Shown here piece by piece: positions 24,365-33,129 of a stretch of DNA of 64,000 nucleotides. Source of the DNA: Butyrivibrio sp. NC2007 (GTDB lineage Bacteria > Bacillota > Clostridia > Lachnospirales > Lachnospiraceae); NCBI RefSeq assembly GCF_000421405.1, contig NZ_ATWY01000015.1, positions 48,854 through 112,853 on the forward strand. Direction: 5' to 3'. Under the pieces are notes generated by a model that had not been told where the DNA came from, ran no database searches, and was given only the letters and a program-made list of their open reading frames with translations. A program made the translations under genes and the position numbers. Position 1 is the first letter of the stretch; the number at the start of each line of letters is the position of its first letter.

Positions 24365-25381
24365 TCAAGCACTGGCAGAATCAGGCTCCTCTTTCTTCTT
24401 AAATAATCTAAATGCGTAGCTTGCACCAACCATAACGCCAACTACAACCAATGATCCCACAATACCCGAGAAGCTTGTACCGGCTGCTGATTCGCTGTCC
24501 TTAAATGCATAATCTGGTAAAAGAGATGTGGCATCCTGAATTCCTGCTGCTGTGTCATAAACACCGCCGTCTGCCTCAAGCTCTGTTGTTCCTGCAACCT
24601 GCTCCATTGACCACTCAAGGCCGTCAGGGAATGCAGATGCGAATAAAGATACGATTCCGCCTGCAAGGGCTGCCAAAATTGCTATTACGATGATTGTATT
24701 TTTAAAGCTGAGCTTTCCTTCTTTAACTTCTGTGCTCTCACCAACACCCCATAAAAGCTCAGGTCTTGCTTCATGTACAAATATAAGTACAGCTGCTGTT
24801 ATAAGGCCTTCAACAAATCCGATCGCAAGATGTATAGGCTGCATTGTTGCAAGAAATACAGAGAATGGAAGCTCTGTAACTCCCGAAGCAAGAGTCTCCA
24901 GCGTAACAGAGAATGCACCAAGCTGCAAGGTAAGAACGCATCCAAGGATAGATGCGAGCGCAATCTTAGCTCTGCTTGCTCCTTTCTTCATTATTGGCTT
25001 CCATATCAGGAGAGCCCCTATAAAGCACCCGTAAAAGGCCATATTCCATATATTACAGCCCAGGGCAAGCAGTCCTCCGTCAGCAAATAACAGGCACTGA
25101 ACCAGAAGTACTCCTATCATGGTAAGGAAACCTGCGTAAGGTCCCAAAAGTGCAGAAAGCATCATACCACCGCACAGATGTCCAGATGAACCTGTACCCG
25201 GAATAGTGAAGTTGAGCATCTGGGTTGCAAATACAAATGCACCCATAACTCCCATTACAGGAATCTTCTTTGGATCGTTTTCTTCTCTTACTTTTTTAAC
25301 TGATACTGTTGCTGCAGATGCTGATAAAACATACATTGTTCCCGCAACTGCCGGTGCCACTAAGGCGTCTGCCATATGCAT
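24365..25381 (-). CDS. cbiM: Nickel/cobalt ECF transporter S component, CbiM/NikM fused to PDGLE (CbiN/NikN-like) domain
   Basis: A 338-residue metal-binding membrane protein. The N-terminus is the required Met-His-Met-Ala-Asp, whose amino group and His2 ligate Ni2+/Co2+, which fixes the start at 25381. Residues about 1-205 form CbiM/NikM; the C-terminal part (from about 235) has two membrane helices around an extracytoplasmic loop starting FPDGLEWS, the PDGLE domain that replaces a separate CbiN/NikN subunit. No cobalamin riboswitch is visible upstream, which mildly favours nickel or a protein-based regulator. Confidence 0.92.
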   Translation of the reverse strand: MHMADALVAPAVAGTMYVLSASAATVSVKKVREENDPKKIPVMGVMGAFVFATQMLNFTIPGTGSSGHLCGGMMLSALLGPYAGFLTMIGVLLVQCLLFADGGLLALGCNIWNMAFYGCFIGALLIWKPIMKKGASRAKIALASILGCVLTLQLGAFSVTLETLASGVTELPFSVFLATMQPIHLAIGFVEGLITAAVLIFVHEARPELLWGVGESTEVKEGKLSFKNTIIVIAILAALAGGIVSLFASAFPDGLEWSMEQVAGTTELEADGGVYDTAAGIQDATSLLPDYAFKDSESAAGTSFSGIVGSLVVVGVMVGASYAFRLFKKKEEPDSASA

Positions 25382-25397
25382 ATGATTGTCCCCCTCG

Positions 25398-25455
25398 GTA
25401 CTAATAATTATTCATATCACTAGTACAGTATATTGGGCTGTGCATAGGCGTACAA
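25398..25455 (-). promoter_or_regulatory. Promoter and inverted-repeat operator of the metal-transport operon
   Basis: Minus-strand -35 TTGTAC (25450-25455) and -10 TATACT (25427-25432) have a 17-bp spacer. Immediately downstream, spanning the expected start of transcription, is GTACTA-N17-TAGTAC (25398-25426). Long-spaced short inverted repeats of this geometry (6-N16-6 in E. coli) are typical of NikR; the half-site differs, so the regulator is only guessed. A 12-bp CCCCCCGGGGGG palindrome at 25456-25467 abuts the -35. Confidence 0.6.
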
Positions 25456-25483
25456 GCCCCCCGGGGGGATGAAATTTTATTTA

Positions 25484-25813
25484 TTAATCCGGGATATCTG
25501 TAATAATAACAGGCTCGTCAAATTCTGCCAGCAGGTTATCCAGATATTCATCCTTAATGTCTTTTTCCAAAAGCTCAAGAATATAGATTCCTCCGAGCCT
25601 GTGTGGATTGTTGACATATTCAGGTCCTTCATCGAGCTTCTTTGCTGCAAGACCCTTTATCCTGTAGGCTTTATCTTTTTCAAAGAGGCCAAATACTGTC
25701 TTTCTGTCATATTCTTTTTCAGCTACAACATAGCTAAGAGAAGCTCTGGTATCGCTGCGCTTACCTGTAGTCAGATCGATATATCCCAAAATAGGAACAC
25801 CTATAAGTCCCAT
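25484..25813 (-). CDS. Uncharacterised 109-residue protein
   Basis: No recognisable family. It is a soluble, acidic, probably alpha/beta protein beginning MGLIGVPILGYIDLTTGKR and ending in a DEPVIITDIPD segment, with no Cys, signal peptide or membrane segment. AGGTGG precedes the ATG. It follows mtnA by 18 bp in the same direction, so it is likely the last gene of that transcript. Confidence 0.7.
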   Translation of the reverse strand: MGLIGVPILGYIDLTTGKRSDTRASLSYVVAEKEYDRKTVFGLFEKDKAYRIKGLAAKKLDEGPEYVNNPHRLGGIYILELLEKDIKDEYLDNLLAEFDEPVIITDIPD

Positions 25814-25831
25814 GTTCTAACCCACCTGTAA

Positions 25832-26944
25832 TTATTTTTTGATTTCGGAAAAGAGCTTTCGTATAGCCTCATCGTATGGAGCATGAAGTATACCGTACTC
25901 AGTTACGATACCTGCGATAAGCTCGTTGTCTGTTACATCAAATGCAGGATTGTAAACGTTAATGCCTTCAGGCGCCATGCGTTCTTTGTACCACATCTCG
26001 GTGACTTCTTCAGGCTTTCTCTGCTCGATGTTGATATCAGCTCCGGTGGGAGTGTTGATATCGATGGTCGATGTAGGTGCGCAGATATAGAAAGGAACAC
26101 CGTATCGCTTTGCAGCAAGAGCAACCATGCTGGTTCCGATCTTATTGGCTGCATCGCCGTTGGCAGCAACCCTGTCACAGCCTGTGAATATCACGTTTAC
26201 AGCACCGCTCTTCATAAGTGATGCAGACATGTTGTCGCACAAAAGAGTTGTATCAATGCCTGCAGAATGTAGCTCAAAAGCAGTAAGTCTTGCTCCCTGT
26301 AAAAGAGGCCTTGTCTCATCACAGTACACCTTGATGTTGTAGCCTTTTTCATGAGCAAGATACATAGGCGCTGTAGCTGTTCCATACTTGCAGGCGCAAA
26401 GCTGACCTGCGTTGCAGTGTGTGAGAATGCCGTCTCCGTCCTTTACAAGCGTTACGCCATATTCACCGATCCTGCGGCAAACATCAATATCCTCCTGCTT
26501 GATACGCTGGCACTCATCACGCATCTCGTCTATCAGCTTAGGACGAACAGCATCTGAAAATGAGCCACTGACTCCGTCCCTAGGGCTCATTTTGGCGTAG
26601 ACTTTTTCAACGTGAGCTTTCATGCGCTTAAGTGCCCAGGACAGATTGACTGCTGTGGGACGGGATGAATTCAAGTAATCGCTCTTTTCATCAAGCTCCT
26701 TCATGAACTCATCATAGCTTTGAGCCTTGGAATGCTTCATCAAAAGATAAAGTCCCATACCGGCACTTACTCCGATAGCCGGTGCGCCTCTTACCTGCAA
26801 CAGGTAGATTGCATCCCAGATCTCTTTTGCCGTATGAAGTCTTATGATCTCAATCTTGCCGGGAAGCAGCGTCTGGTCAATGATCTCTAGGGCGTCGTCC
26901 TCATCGATAAGTGATACTGTTTCGTAATCTAAAATACTCTTCAT
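25832..26944 (-). CDS. mtnA: S-methyl-5-thioribose-1-phosphate isomerase
   Basis: Converts 5-methylthioribose 1-phosphate to methylthioribulose 1-phosphate in sulfur salvage from S-adenosylmethionine. The 370-residue length matches the family. Signatures include QVRGAPAIGVSAG, SRPTAVNL, the catalytic Cys in GILTHCNAGQL, the active-site Asp in IFTGCDRVAANGD and NKIGTSMVALAAK. No mtnK or other salvage genes are adjacent; in gut Firmicutes MtnA may feed a shortened pathway ending in a promiscuous aldolase, which cannot be judged here. Confidence 0.94.
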   Translation of the reverse strand: MKSILDYETVSLIDEDDALEIIDQTLLPGKIEIIRLHTAKEIWDAIYLLQVRGAPAIGVSAGMGLYLLMKHSKAQSYDEFMKELDEKSDYLNSSRPTAVNLSWALKRMKAHVEKVYAKMSPRDGVSGSFSDAVRPKLIDEMRDECQRIKQEDIDVCRRIGEYGVTLVKDGDGILTHCNAGQLCACKYGTATAPMYLAHEKGYNIKVYCDETRPLLQGARLTAFELHSAGIDTTLLCDNMSASLMKSGAVNVIFTGCDRVAANGDAANKIGTSMVALAAKRYGVPFYICAPTSTIDINTPTGADINIEQRKPEEVTEMWYKERMAPEGINVYNPAFDVTDNELIAGIVTEYGILHAPYDEAIRKLFSEIKK

Positions 26945-26990
26945 CTAACAATTCCTTTCACGTCTGTGTTTTTATTGCATGTTTTCACAT

Positions 26991-27803
26991 TTATTTCAGG
27001 TATCGATTTACCAATAGATCAAGATATCTGGCATCAAAAATACTTCCGTTAGTTTCAAATGTAGCAAGGAGCCCATCTCCTAAGGTATATCCACTCAGAG
27101 CGTATTCTTCAATCTTCCGGATATTCCTTCTGCAATATCTAAGCTCATCCATCTTGCCAAAATGCTCCAAAAAGAATTCTTTTCTTGTTCTGACATTGAG
27201 AGTCGCAAAGTCCGGATAAACCCTTTCACCATCAGTCAATATCACCTCGGGCTCATAAACATAAGGAATCCCCTCAGCATATAGCTTATCTGCAATTATT
27301 TTTTCAGACTTGGATCTTACCTGCTCACCTCGCTCGGTGAGAATAATCTCCTTTTTGTCGTAAGTATTTCCTCCGCAATGCCACTTATTGAGCCAGTTAT
27401 CTAGAAAAACATCATCCGGAACATAGTATGGTTCAACCAAATCGCGTTTGATGTCACTCAGATTATTATATATTATTTCAGGCGTATTGTGTTCGTAACA
27501 ATCGATCAGGTTTTGAATCCTATATTCCGCTTTTTGCGCCCACGCCAGCATTTTCGAGTCATATCCCTTTTGTGCAAGCTTTTTTGCCACATCGTATTTA
27601 TCTTTCCCCAAATATATTCCACCCGCATTCTTTTCACGATTCTCTGAAATATACTGATAAAACTGAGTTTTCCTGCCTGTTGTACCATTTACTCTAAGAC
27701 TTCCCTCCGGCGCATTCTCAAGATTTTCTGTCAGTTTACCCTTAAGATATGTTATTTGTCTTTCTTCTCTTTTCAATTCATTTAATATGTCGCTGTTCAG
27801 CAA
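26991..27803 (-). CDS. Uncharacterised protein with possible PD-(D/E)XK nuclease fold
   Basis: A 270-residue soluble protein. Residues 1-60 form a charged helical region; the C-terminal half has VRSKSEKIIADKLYAEGIPY, then VYEPEV, then VYPDFATLNVRTRKEFFLEHFG, arranged like a restriction-endonuclease-like core (helix Glu, Asp after a Pro, then a Glu on the next strand). The terminal ExK lysine is not obvious, so activity is uncertain. It stands alone between mtnA and the etf terminator. Its codon use and AT content appear more relaxed than the neighbouring metabolic genes, hinting at accessory status. Confidence 0.6.
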   Translation of the reverse strand: MLNSDILNELKREERQITYLKGKLTENLENAPEGSLRVNGTTGRKTQFYQYISENREKNAGGIYLGKDKYDVAKKLAQKGYDSKMLAWAQKAEYRIQNLIDCYEHNTPEIIYNNLSDIKRDLVEPYYVPDDVFLDNWLNKWHCGGNTYDKKEIILTERGEQVRSKSEKIIADKLYAEGIPYVYEPEVILTDGERVYPDFATLNVRTRKEFFLEHFGKMDELRYCRRNIRKIEEYALSGYTLGDGLLATFETNGSIFDARYLDLLVNRYLK

Positions 27804-28192
27804 TTCTACTCCTTCCTTTTTCGCTTGTTTTTCTGATGACTCCTATATCACACGAGCTTTTGCTCATGTTTTCACACATATATGGCGTCTGCTTACTTTC
27901 AAGCGATAGTTTATATGTCTTTTTGCACGTGTTATTAAAGTTGTATTAAATACAAGCGAAATACACCAATTTTCTTCGCATATATTCCGCATCATTTACC
28001 AAATGTGTGACTTTTCCTCCCAATGATCTTTAAACACTTGGCAAGAACCTATTTACACACTTCATTTCAGTGAAATAGCGATATCAGAACCGATATCTCT
28101 TTTGACAGGAACCAGGTTGATTCCCATAAGAACAATAAAAATAATAACAGAATCACTAGAACTTGTAAACAGCGTAGAATTATCACCTATGC
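27804..28192. other. AT-rich intergenic region
   Basis: No gene recognised on either strand. It should hold the promoter of the gene at 27803; I see no convincing -35/-10 pair, structured RNA or repeat. Confidence 0.6.
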
Positions 28193-28225
28193 AAAAAAGA
28201 GACATCGGATTACTCCGATGCCTCT
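28193..28225 (-). terminator. Terminator of the butyrate operon
   Basis: Minus-strand stem AGAGGCATCGGA / TCCGATGTCTCT with a 4-nt loop and T6, 21 bp after the etfA stop. Confidence 0.94.
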
Positions 28226-28246
28226 CCTTAAATCTCATGTCAACTA

Positions 28247-29296
28247 TCAGCCCTTTGCTGCAAGCTCTTCCTTAAGTCTCTTTGTAAGAGCAGGAACTAC
28301 CTTGTTGAGGTCGCCTACGATACCGTAGTCAGCAACGTCAAAGATAGGTGCGTTCTCATCTTTGTTGATAGCAATGATGATATCTGACTCTTCCATACCT
28401 GCTACGTGCTGGATGGCTCCGGAGATACCGATTGCGAAGTAAAGCTGAGGACGAACTGTCTTACCTGTCTGTCCAACCTGAAGATCCTTGGGCTTCCAGC
28501 CTGAATCTACAACTGCACGAGAGCAGGAAACTGTTCCGTGAACAACCTCTGCGAGCTCTTCAAGAATCTTGAAGTTCTCAGGTGATCCAACACCACGGCC
28601 GCCTGATACAAGGATCTTAGCTGCCTGGATATCAGCAACTGCTGATGTCTCTTTAACGATCTTAACGATCTCTGTGTAGCAGTCGTTCTTCTCAAATCCG
28701 GGATTGTAATCAACGATCTCTGCCTTAGCACCCTTGATAGGATCGATCTTCTGCATAACGCCCGGACGTACAGTAGCCATCTGAGGTCTGAAATCAGGGC
28801 AAGCGATGGTAGCGATTGTGTTTCCACCGAATGCAGGACGTGTCATAAGGAGCTGTTTGTGCTTCTGCTCTCTGCCTTCTACTGGCTCAAGAGGGAAGTC
28901 TCCGATATCAAGCTGTGTACAGTCAGCTGTAAGTCCTGTGTGTACTCTTGAAGATACTCTTGGGCCAAGGTCACGACCGATGGCTGTAGCACCAACAAGG
29001 AGGATCTCAGGCTTGAACTCCTTGATAACAGATGCAAGAGCGTGTGTGTAAGGCTCTGTTCTGTAATCCTTAAGTTCAGGATTGTCTACTACGATAACTC
29101 TGTCAGCACCGTACTCTGCAAGCTTGTCAGTAAGTCCCTTAACATCGCTTCCAAGAAGTACTGCTGTAACTTTTTTCTCATCAAGGTCTTCTGCAAGACT
29201 CTTTGCTTTGCCCAGAAGCTCAAGTGCGATGCCTGAAAGCTCGCCGTCTACCTGCTGAGCAAAGATAAATACACCTTTATATTCTTCTAAAGACAT
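28247..29296 (-). CDS. etfA: Electron transfer flavoprotein subunit alpha
   Basis: FAD-binding large subunit of the EtfAB heterodimer that bifurcates electrons from NADH to crotonyl-CoA (through Bcd) and ferredoxin. At 349 residues it carries the C-terminal FAD domain with SGGRGVGSPENF, GCSRAVVDSGW-like segment, GQTGKTVRPQLY and IGISGAIQHVAGM motifs. Start chosen at 29296 with AAGGAG 8 nt upstream; an in-frame ATG six codons earlier lacks a site. Last gene of the operon, 25 bp after etfB. Confidence 0.96.
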   Translation of the reverse strand: MSLEEYKGVFIFAQQVDGELSGIALELLGKAKSLAEDLDEKKVTAVLLGSDVKGLTDKLAEYGADRVIVVDNPELKDYRTEPYTHALASVIKEFKPEILLVGATAIGRDLGPRVSSRVHTGLTADCTQLDIGDFPLEPVEGREQKHKQLLMTRPAFGGNTIATIACPDFRPQMATVRPGVMQKIDPIKGAKAEIVDYNPGFEKNDCYTEIVKIVKETSAVADIQAAKILVSGGRGVGSPENFKILEELAEVVHGTVSCSRAVVDSGWKPKDLQVGQTGKTVRPQLYFAIGISGAIQHVAGMEESDIIIAINKDENAPIFDVADYGIVGDLNKVVPALTKRLKEELAAKG

Positions 29297-29321
29297 GACT
29301 CTTCTCCTTTTCAATCAAAAA

Positions 29322-30116
29322 TTATAAGATTACGTGTTTCTCCTTAAGCTTGCCTACGATGTAGTCAACTGCTTCCTCAGCTGAATCAGGAGCAACCTTC
29401 TCGCCCTGACCCTTCTTAACCTTATCGGAAGCCTTTGCAATCTGTGTAGGTGAACCCTTAAGTCCAAGGTTAGAATCGTCTACATCCTTAAGATCAGCTC
29501 TGCCCCATACGGTAACTTCCTGATCAAATGCATCGAATATTCCACCCGGTGTCATGTATCTTGGCTCGTTGAGCTCTGAAAGAGCTGTTACAAGACAAGG
29601 CATGTTAGCCTTAACGATGTGGTATCTGTCTTCGAACTGTCTCTTAACTTCAACAGTCTTAGCAGCCTCGTCAACCTTGATCTCCTCAGCATAAGAAATT
29701 ACAGGAATTCCAAGATGCTCAGAAATCTGAGGTCCAACCTGAGCTGTATCTCCATCGATAGCCTGACGGCCTGTGATGATGAGATCATACTCAAGGTTTC
29801 TGAGTGCGCCTGCGATAGTTGAAGATGTTGCCCATGTATCAGCGCCGCCGAGTACTCTGTCAGTTACAAGAACTGCCTTATCTGCGCCCATAGCAAGAGC
29901 TTCTCTAAGTACAGCGTCAGCCTTTGGAAGTCCCATTGTAAGAACTGTAACCTCTGCGCCATACTGATCTTTTAATCTAAGTGCTGCCTCAAGTCCTGCT
30001 TTGTCATCAGGATTCATGATTGCAAGCATTGCACCTCTATCCAATGTTCCATCGGGTTTGAACTTAACGCCGCCCTTTGTATCAGGGACCTGCTTAATGC
30101 AAACTACAACTTTCAT
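29322..30116 (-). CDS. etfB: Electron transfer flavoprotein subunit beta
   Basis: A 264-residue small subunit of EtfAB, carrying the bifurcating FAD in clostridial complexes. Signatures: the N-terminal VVVCIKQVPDT, MNPDDKAGLEAAL, and the GRQAIDGDTAQVGPQ nucleotide-binding loop. Positioned between bcd (30-bp gap) and etfA as in other butyrate clusters, supporting a Bcd-EtfAB complex. Confidence 0.96.
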   Translation of the reverse strand: MKVVVCIKQVPDTKGGVKFKPDGTLDRGAMLAIMNPDDKAGLEAALRLKDQYGAEVTVLTMGLPKADAVLREALAMGADKAVLVTDRVLGGADTWATSSTIAGALRNLEYDLIITGRQAIDGDTAQVGPQISEHLGIPVISYAEEIKVDEAAKTVEVKRQFEDRYHIVKANMPCLVTALSELNEPRYMTPGGIFDAFDQEVTVWGRADLKDVDDSNLGLKGSPTQIAKASDKVKKGQGEKVAPDSAEEAVDYIVGKLKEKHVIL

Positions 30117-30146
30117 TTTATAATCTCCTTTTCGTTATCATCTGGC

Positions 30147-31307
30147 TTACTTTAAAAGAGCTCCTGAAATAACCATTCTCTGAACCTCAGATGTACCCTC
30201 GTAGATCTCTGTGATCTTAGCATCACGCATCATTCTCTCTACTTCGTACTCTCTGATGTAGCCGTATCCACCGTGAAGTTGTACAGCCTTTGTGGTTACA
30301 TCCATTGCTACCTCTGCTGCGAAAAGCTTAGCCTTAGCAGCTTCTACTGAGTAAACATCCTTATTCTTCTTTGCATCAGCAGCCTGATAAACAAGGAGTC
30401 TTGCTGCTTCACACTGTGTAGCCATGTTAGCAAGCTGGAACTGTGTGTTCTGGAACTGGCCAATAGCACGACCAAACTGCTTTCTTTCCTTTACATACTC
30501 AACTGTTCTGTCGAGTGCGCCCTCTGCAATACCAAGAGCCTGAGCAGCGATACCGATACGTCCGCCATCAAGTGTGTGCATTGCGATAGGGAAGCCCTTT
30601 CCGCGAGCACCAAGAAGGTTCTCTGCAGGAATGTGGCAATCCTGGAAAATAAGCTCGTAAGTAGAAGATCCGCGGATACCCATCTTGTTCTCCTTTGTAC
30701 CAAAGGTGAATCCGGGTGTTCCCTTCTCAACGATGAATGCTGAGAACTTCTTCTGCTTTCTGCCTCTCTTATCCTCAACGATATCTGTGTAAGCGATGAT
30801 GATGTAGATATCTGCAACCTCACCGTTTGTGATGAAGCACTTAGATCCGTTAAGAACCCACTCTTTTCCGTCTTCTGTAAGAACAGCCTTAGTCTGAACG
30901 CCCTGAGCGTCTGTTCCTGCCATAGGCTCTGTAAGACCGAATGCGCCGAGCTTCTCGCCCTTTGCAAGAGGAACGAGGTATTTCTGCTTCTGCTCCTCTG
31001 TTCCGTATGTCATGATAGGATCGCAGCAAAGTGATGTGTGAGCAGATACGATAACTGCTGTAGTTCCACAAACCTTTGCAAGCTCCTCTACGCACATGAT
31101 GTATGTGAGAGGATCACATCCCTGTCCGCCGTACTGCTTAGGAATCGGGATACCCATGAATCCGTATTTCTGCATCTTCTTAACGGTCTCCATAGGGAAA
31201 ACTTCTGTCTCATCAACCTCTATTGCGTTTGGCTTTACTTCTTTTTCTGCAAACTCTTTAAAAAGAGCTCTCGCCATTTCATGTTGCTGATCAAGCTGAA
31301 AATCCAT
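30147..31307 (-). CDS. bcd: Butyryl-CoA dehydrogenase
   Basis: FAD acyl-CoA dehydrogenase that reduces crotonyl-CoA to butyryl-CoA. The 386-residue chain shows [46 protein letters not shown] and the catalytic-base Glu in [12 protein letters not shown]. Adjacent etfBA genes mark it as the electron-bifurcating enzyme of butyrate fermentation rather than a beta-oxidation enzyme. Confidence 0.96.
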   Translation of the reverse strand: MDFQLDQQHEMARALFKEFAEKEVKPNAIEVDETEVFPMETVKKMQKYGFMGIPIPKQYGGQGCDPLTYIMCVEELAKVCGTTAVIVSAHTSLCCDPIMTYGTEEQKQKYLVPLAKGEKLGAFGLTEPMAGTDAQGVQTKAVLTEDGKEWVLNGSKCFITNGEVADIYIIIAYTDIVEDKRGRKQKKFSAFIVEKGTPGFTFGTKENKMGIRGSSTYELIFQDCHIPAENLLGARGKGFPIAMHTLDGGRIGIAAQALGIAEGALDRTVEYVKERKQFGRAIGQFQNTQFQLANMATQCEAARLLVYQAADAKKNKDVYSVEAAKAKLFAAEVAMDVTTKAVQLHGGYGYIREYEVERMMRDAKITEIYEGTSEVQRMVISGALLK

Positions 31308-31341
31308 GATTTAAACCTCCAAATTTATTATTTATGAGTTA

Positions 31342-32214
31342 TTACTTATCTGTTGGAACCTTGTTTCCATCTGCATAGTTGTAGAAGCCGATTCCTGTCT
31401 TAACGCCGAGCTTCTTACCACGAACCATCTTACGAAGAAGAGGGCAAGCACGATACTTGGAATCACCTGTCTCTGAGTAGAGAACATCCATAATAGCAAG
31501 AACGATATCAAGACCGATGTAATCGCCCAGCTCAAGGGGTCCCATAGGATGGTTGCATCCAAGCTTCATAGCTGTGTCGATACCTGCGATATCTGAAACG
31601 CCTTCTGAATAAACAAAGATACCCTCGTTGATCATAGGAACAAGGATTCTGTTTACAACAAAGCCTGCTGCTTCGTTAACCTGTACAGGAGTCTTTCCAA
31701 GATCCTCTGAAATCTTCTTGATCTTATCAACCATGTCATCAGGAGTGTTAGCACCCTGGATAACCTCAACCAGCTTCATAACAGGAGCAGGATTGAAGAA
31801 GTGCATTCCGATGATAGGCTTTGCAAGGCCTGATCCAATCTCTGTGATTGAAAGTGAAGATGTGTTTGAAGCAAAGATGCAATCAGGGTTCTTTACGATG
31901 TTGTCCTGAAGCTCCTTGAAAAGATTCTTCTTAATATCCATAACCTCAAGAGCTGCCTCAACTACGAGATCAGCATCTGCACAGATGTCGTTAAGACCTG
32001 TCTGGATCTTAGCTGTGATAGCATCTGCCTCTTCCTGAGTCTTCTTTCCCTTAGCAACCTGCTTATCAAGACCCTTCTTGATCTTAGCAAATCCGCCCTC
32101 AGCAAACTCAGTCTTGATGTCGCAAAGATAAACCTTCTCTACGCTCTGAGCCTGAGCAAATGTCTGAGCAATACCTGAGCCCATTGTTCCTGCGCCAATT
32201 ACTGCAACTTTCAT
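31342..32214 (-). CDS. hbd: 3-hydroxybutyryl-CoA dehydrogenase
   Basis: NAD(P)H-dependent reduction of acetoacetyl-CoA to 3-hydroxybutyryl-CoA. The 290-residue protein has the Rossmann [12 protein letters not shown], substrate-binding SNTSSLSIT, the catalytic His in [10 protein letters not shown] with Glu in KLVEVI, and [17 protein letters not shown]. Third gene of the operon, 41 bp after crt and 34 bp before bcd. Confidence 0.96.
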   Translation of the reverse strand: MKVAVIGAGTMGSGIAQTFAQAQSVEKVYLCDIKTEFAEGGFAKIKKGLDKQVAKGKKTQEEADAITAKIQTGLNDICADADLVVEAALEVMDIKKNLFKELQDNIVKNPDCIFASNTSSLSITEIGSGLAKPIIGMHFFNPAPVMKLVEVIQGANTPDDMVDKIKKISEDLGKTPVQVNEAAGFVVNRILVPMINEGIFVYSEGVSDIAGIDTAMKLGCNHPMGPLELGDYIGLDIVLAIMDVLYSETGDSKYRACPLLRKMVRGKKLGVKTGIGFYNYADGNKVPTDK

Positions 32215-32255
32215 TTCTAATTCCTCCTAATTTGATTTTTCTATTTTGATTGAAG

Positions 32256-33050
32256 TTATTTATTCTGGAAATCTACAACCTTAACCTTAGCCGGGTCGTC
32301 TTTCTTACGAAGGAAGTTAGCCATTCCCTCTCTCTGATCGTATGACTCGAAGCATGAACCAAAGAGCTTCTCCTCGATTACAAGAGCATCGTCGATGTTA
32401 ACCTGAAGACCATCGTTGATTGCTTTCTTGCATGCTCTTACAGCGATAGGAGCGTTAGCAGCGATCTTGCTTGCCATCTTCTCAGCCTCTGCAAGGAGCT
32501 CTTCCTGAGGATATACAGCGTTTACAAGACCGATTCTGTAAGCCTCGTCAGCCTTGATGTTCTTAGCTGTGTAGATAAGCTGCTTAGCCATTCCTGCGCC
32601 GATAAGACGAGCAAGTCTCTGTGTTCCACCAAATCCCGGTGTAATTCCAAGACCAACCTCAGGCTGACCAAACATAGCATTCTCTGAGCAGATACGGATA
32701 TCGCAGCTCATTGAGATCTCACATCCACCGCCAAGTGCAAAACCGTTGATAGCAGCAATTACAGGAACAGGGAACTGCTCGATCTTGCGGAAGATGTCGT
32801 TACCCTTCTTACCAAAAGCTTCTCCCTCTGCCTTTGAAAGAGTGCTCATCTCTCCGATATCAGCACCTGCAACAAATGACTTCTCGCCGGCACCTGTAAG
32901 AACAACAGCTCTTACTACCTCGAGATCAAGACCGTCAAAAGCTGCCTCGAGGTCATCAAGAACCTGTGAGTTCAGGGCGTTGAGTGCCTCAGGTCTGTTG
33001 ATTGTAATTACAGCAATTTTGTCTTTTACTTCGCAATTTACAAAACCCAT
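32256..33050 (-). CDS. crt: 3-hydroxybutyryl-CoA dehydratase (crotonase)
   Basis: Dehydrates 3-hydroxybutyryl-CoA to crotonyl-CoA. The 264-residue enoyl-CoA hydratase has the oxyanion-hole AGADIGEM and GFALGGGCEISMSCD, with both catalytic glutamates (GGCE and GQPEVGLG) present, followed by PGFGGTQRLARLIG. Length and context specify crotonase of the butyrate pathway. Confidence 0.96.
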   Translation of the reverse strand: MGFVNCEVKDKIAVITINRPEALNALNSQVLDDLEAAFDGLDLEVVRAVVLTGAGEKSFVAGADIGEMSTLSKAEGEAFGKKGNDIFRKIEQFPVPVIAAINGFALGGGCEISMSCDIRICSENAMFGQPEVGLGITPGFGGTQRLARLIGAGMAKQLIYTAKNIKADEAYRIGLVNAVYPQEELLAEAEKMASKIAANAPIAVRACKKAINDGLQVNIDDALVIEEKLFGSCFESYDQREGMANFLRKKDDPAKVKVVDFQNK

Positions 33051-33080
33051 TCTATTTGCCTCCTTTTAAACGTGATAATA

Positions 33081-33108
33081 GTCTGCAGGGTTTTTTGGCC
33101 CCGCAGAC
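33081..33108 (-). other. Intercistronic hairpin between thl and crt
   Basis: Minus-strand stem GTCTGCgGGG / CCCtGCAGAC with an 8-nt loop in the 79-bp gap. No T tract follows, so it is more likely an mRNA stability or processing element than a terminator. Confidence 0.6.
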
Positions 33109-33129
33109 CATGCTCACAATTATTTATGA

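Noticed and set aside
25427..25480. Cobalamin riboswitch upstream of the metal transporter
   Set aside because: No B12-box-like motif or the expected 200-nt structured leader fits in the 100-bp gap.
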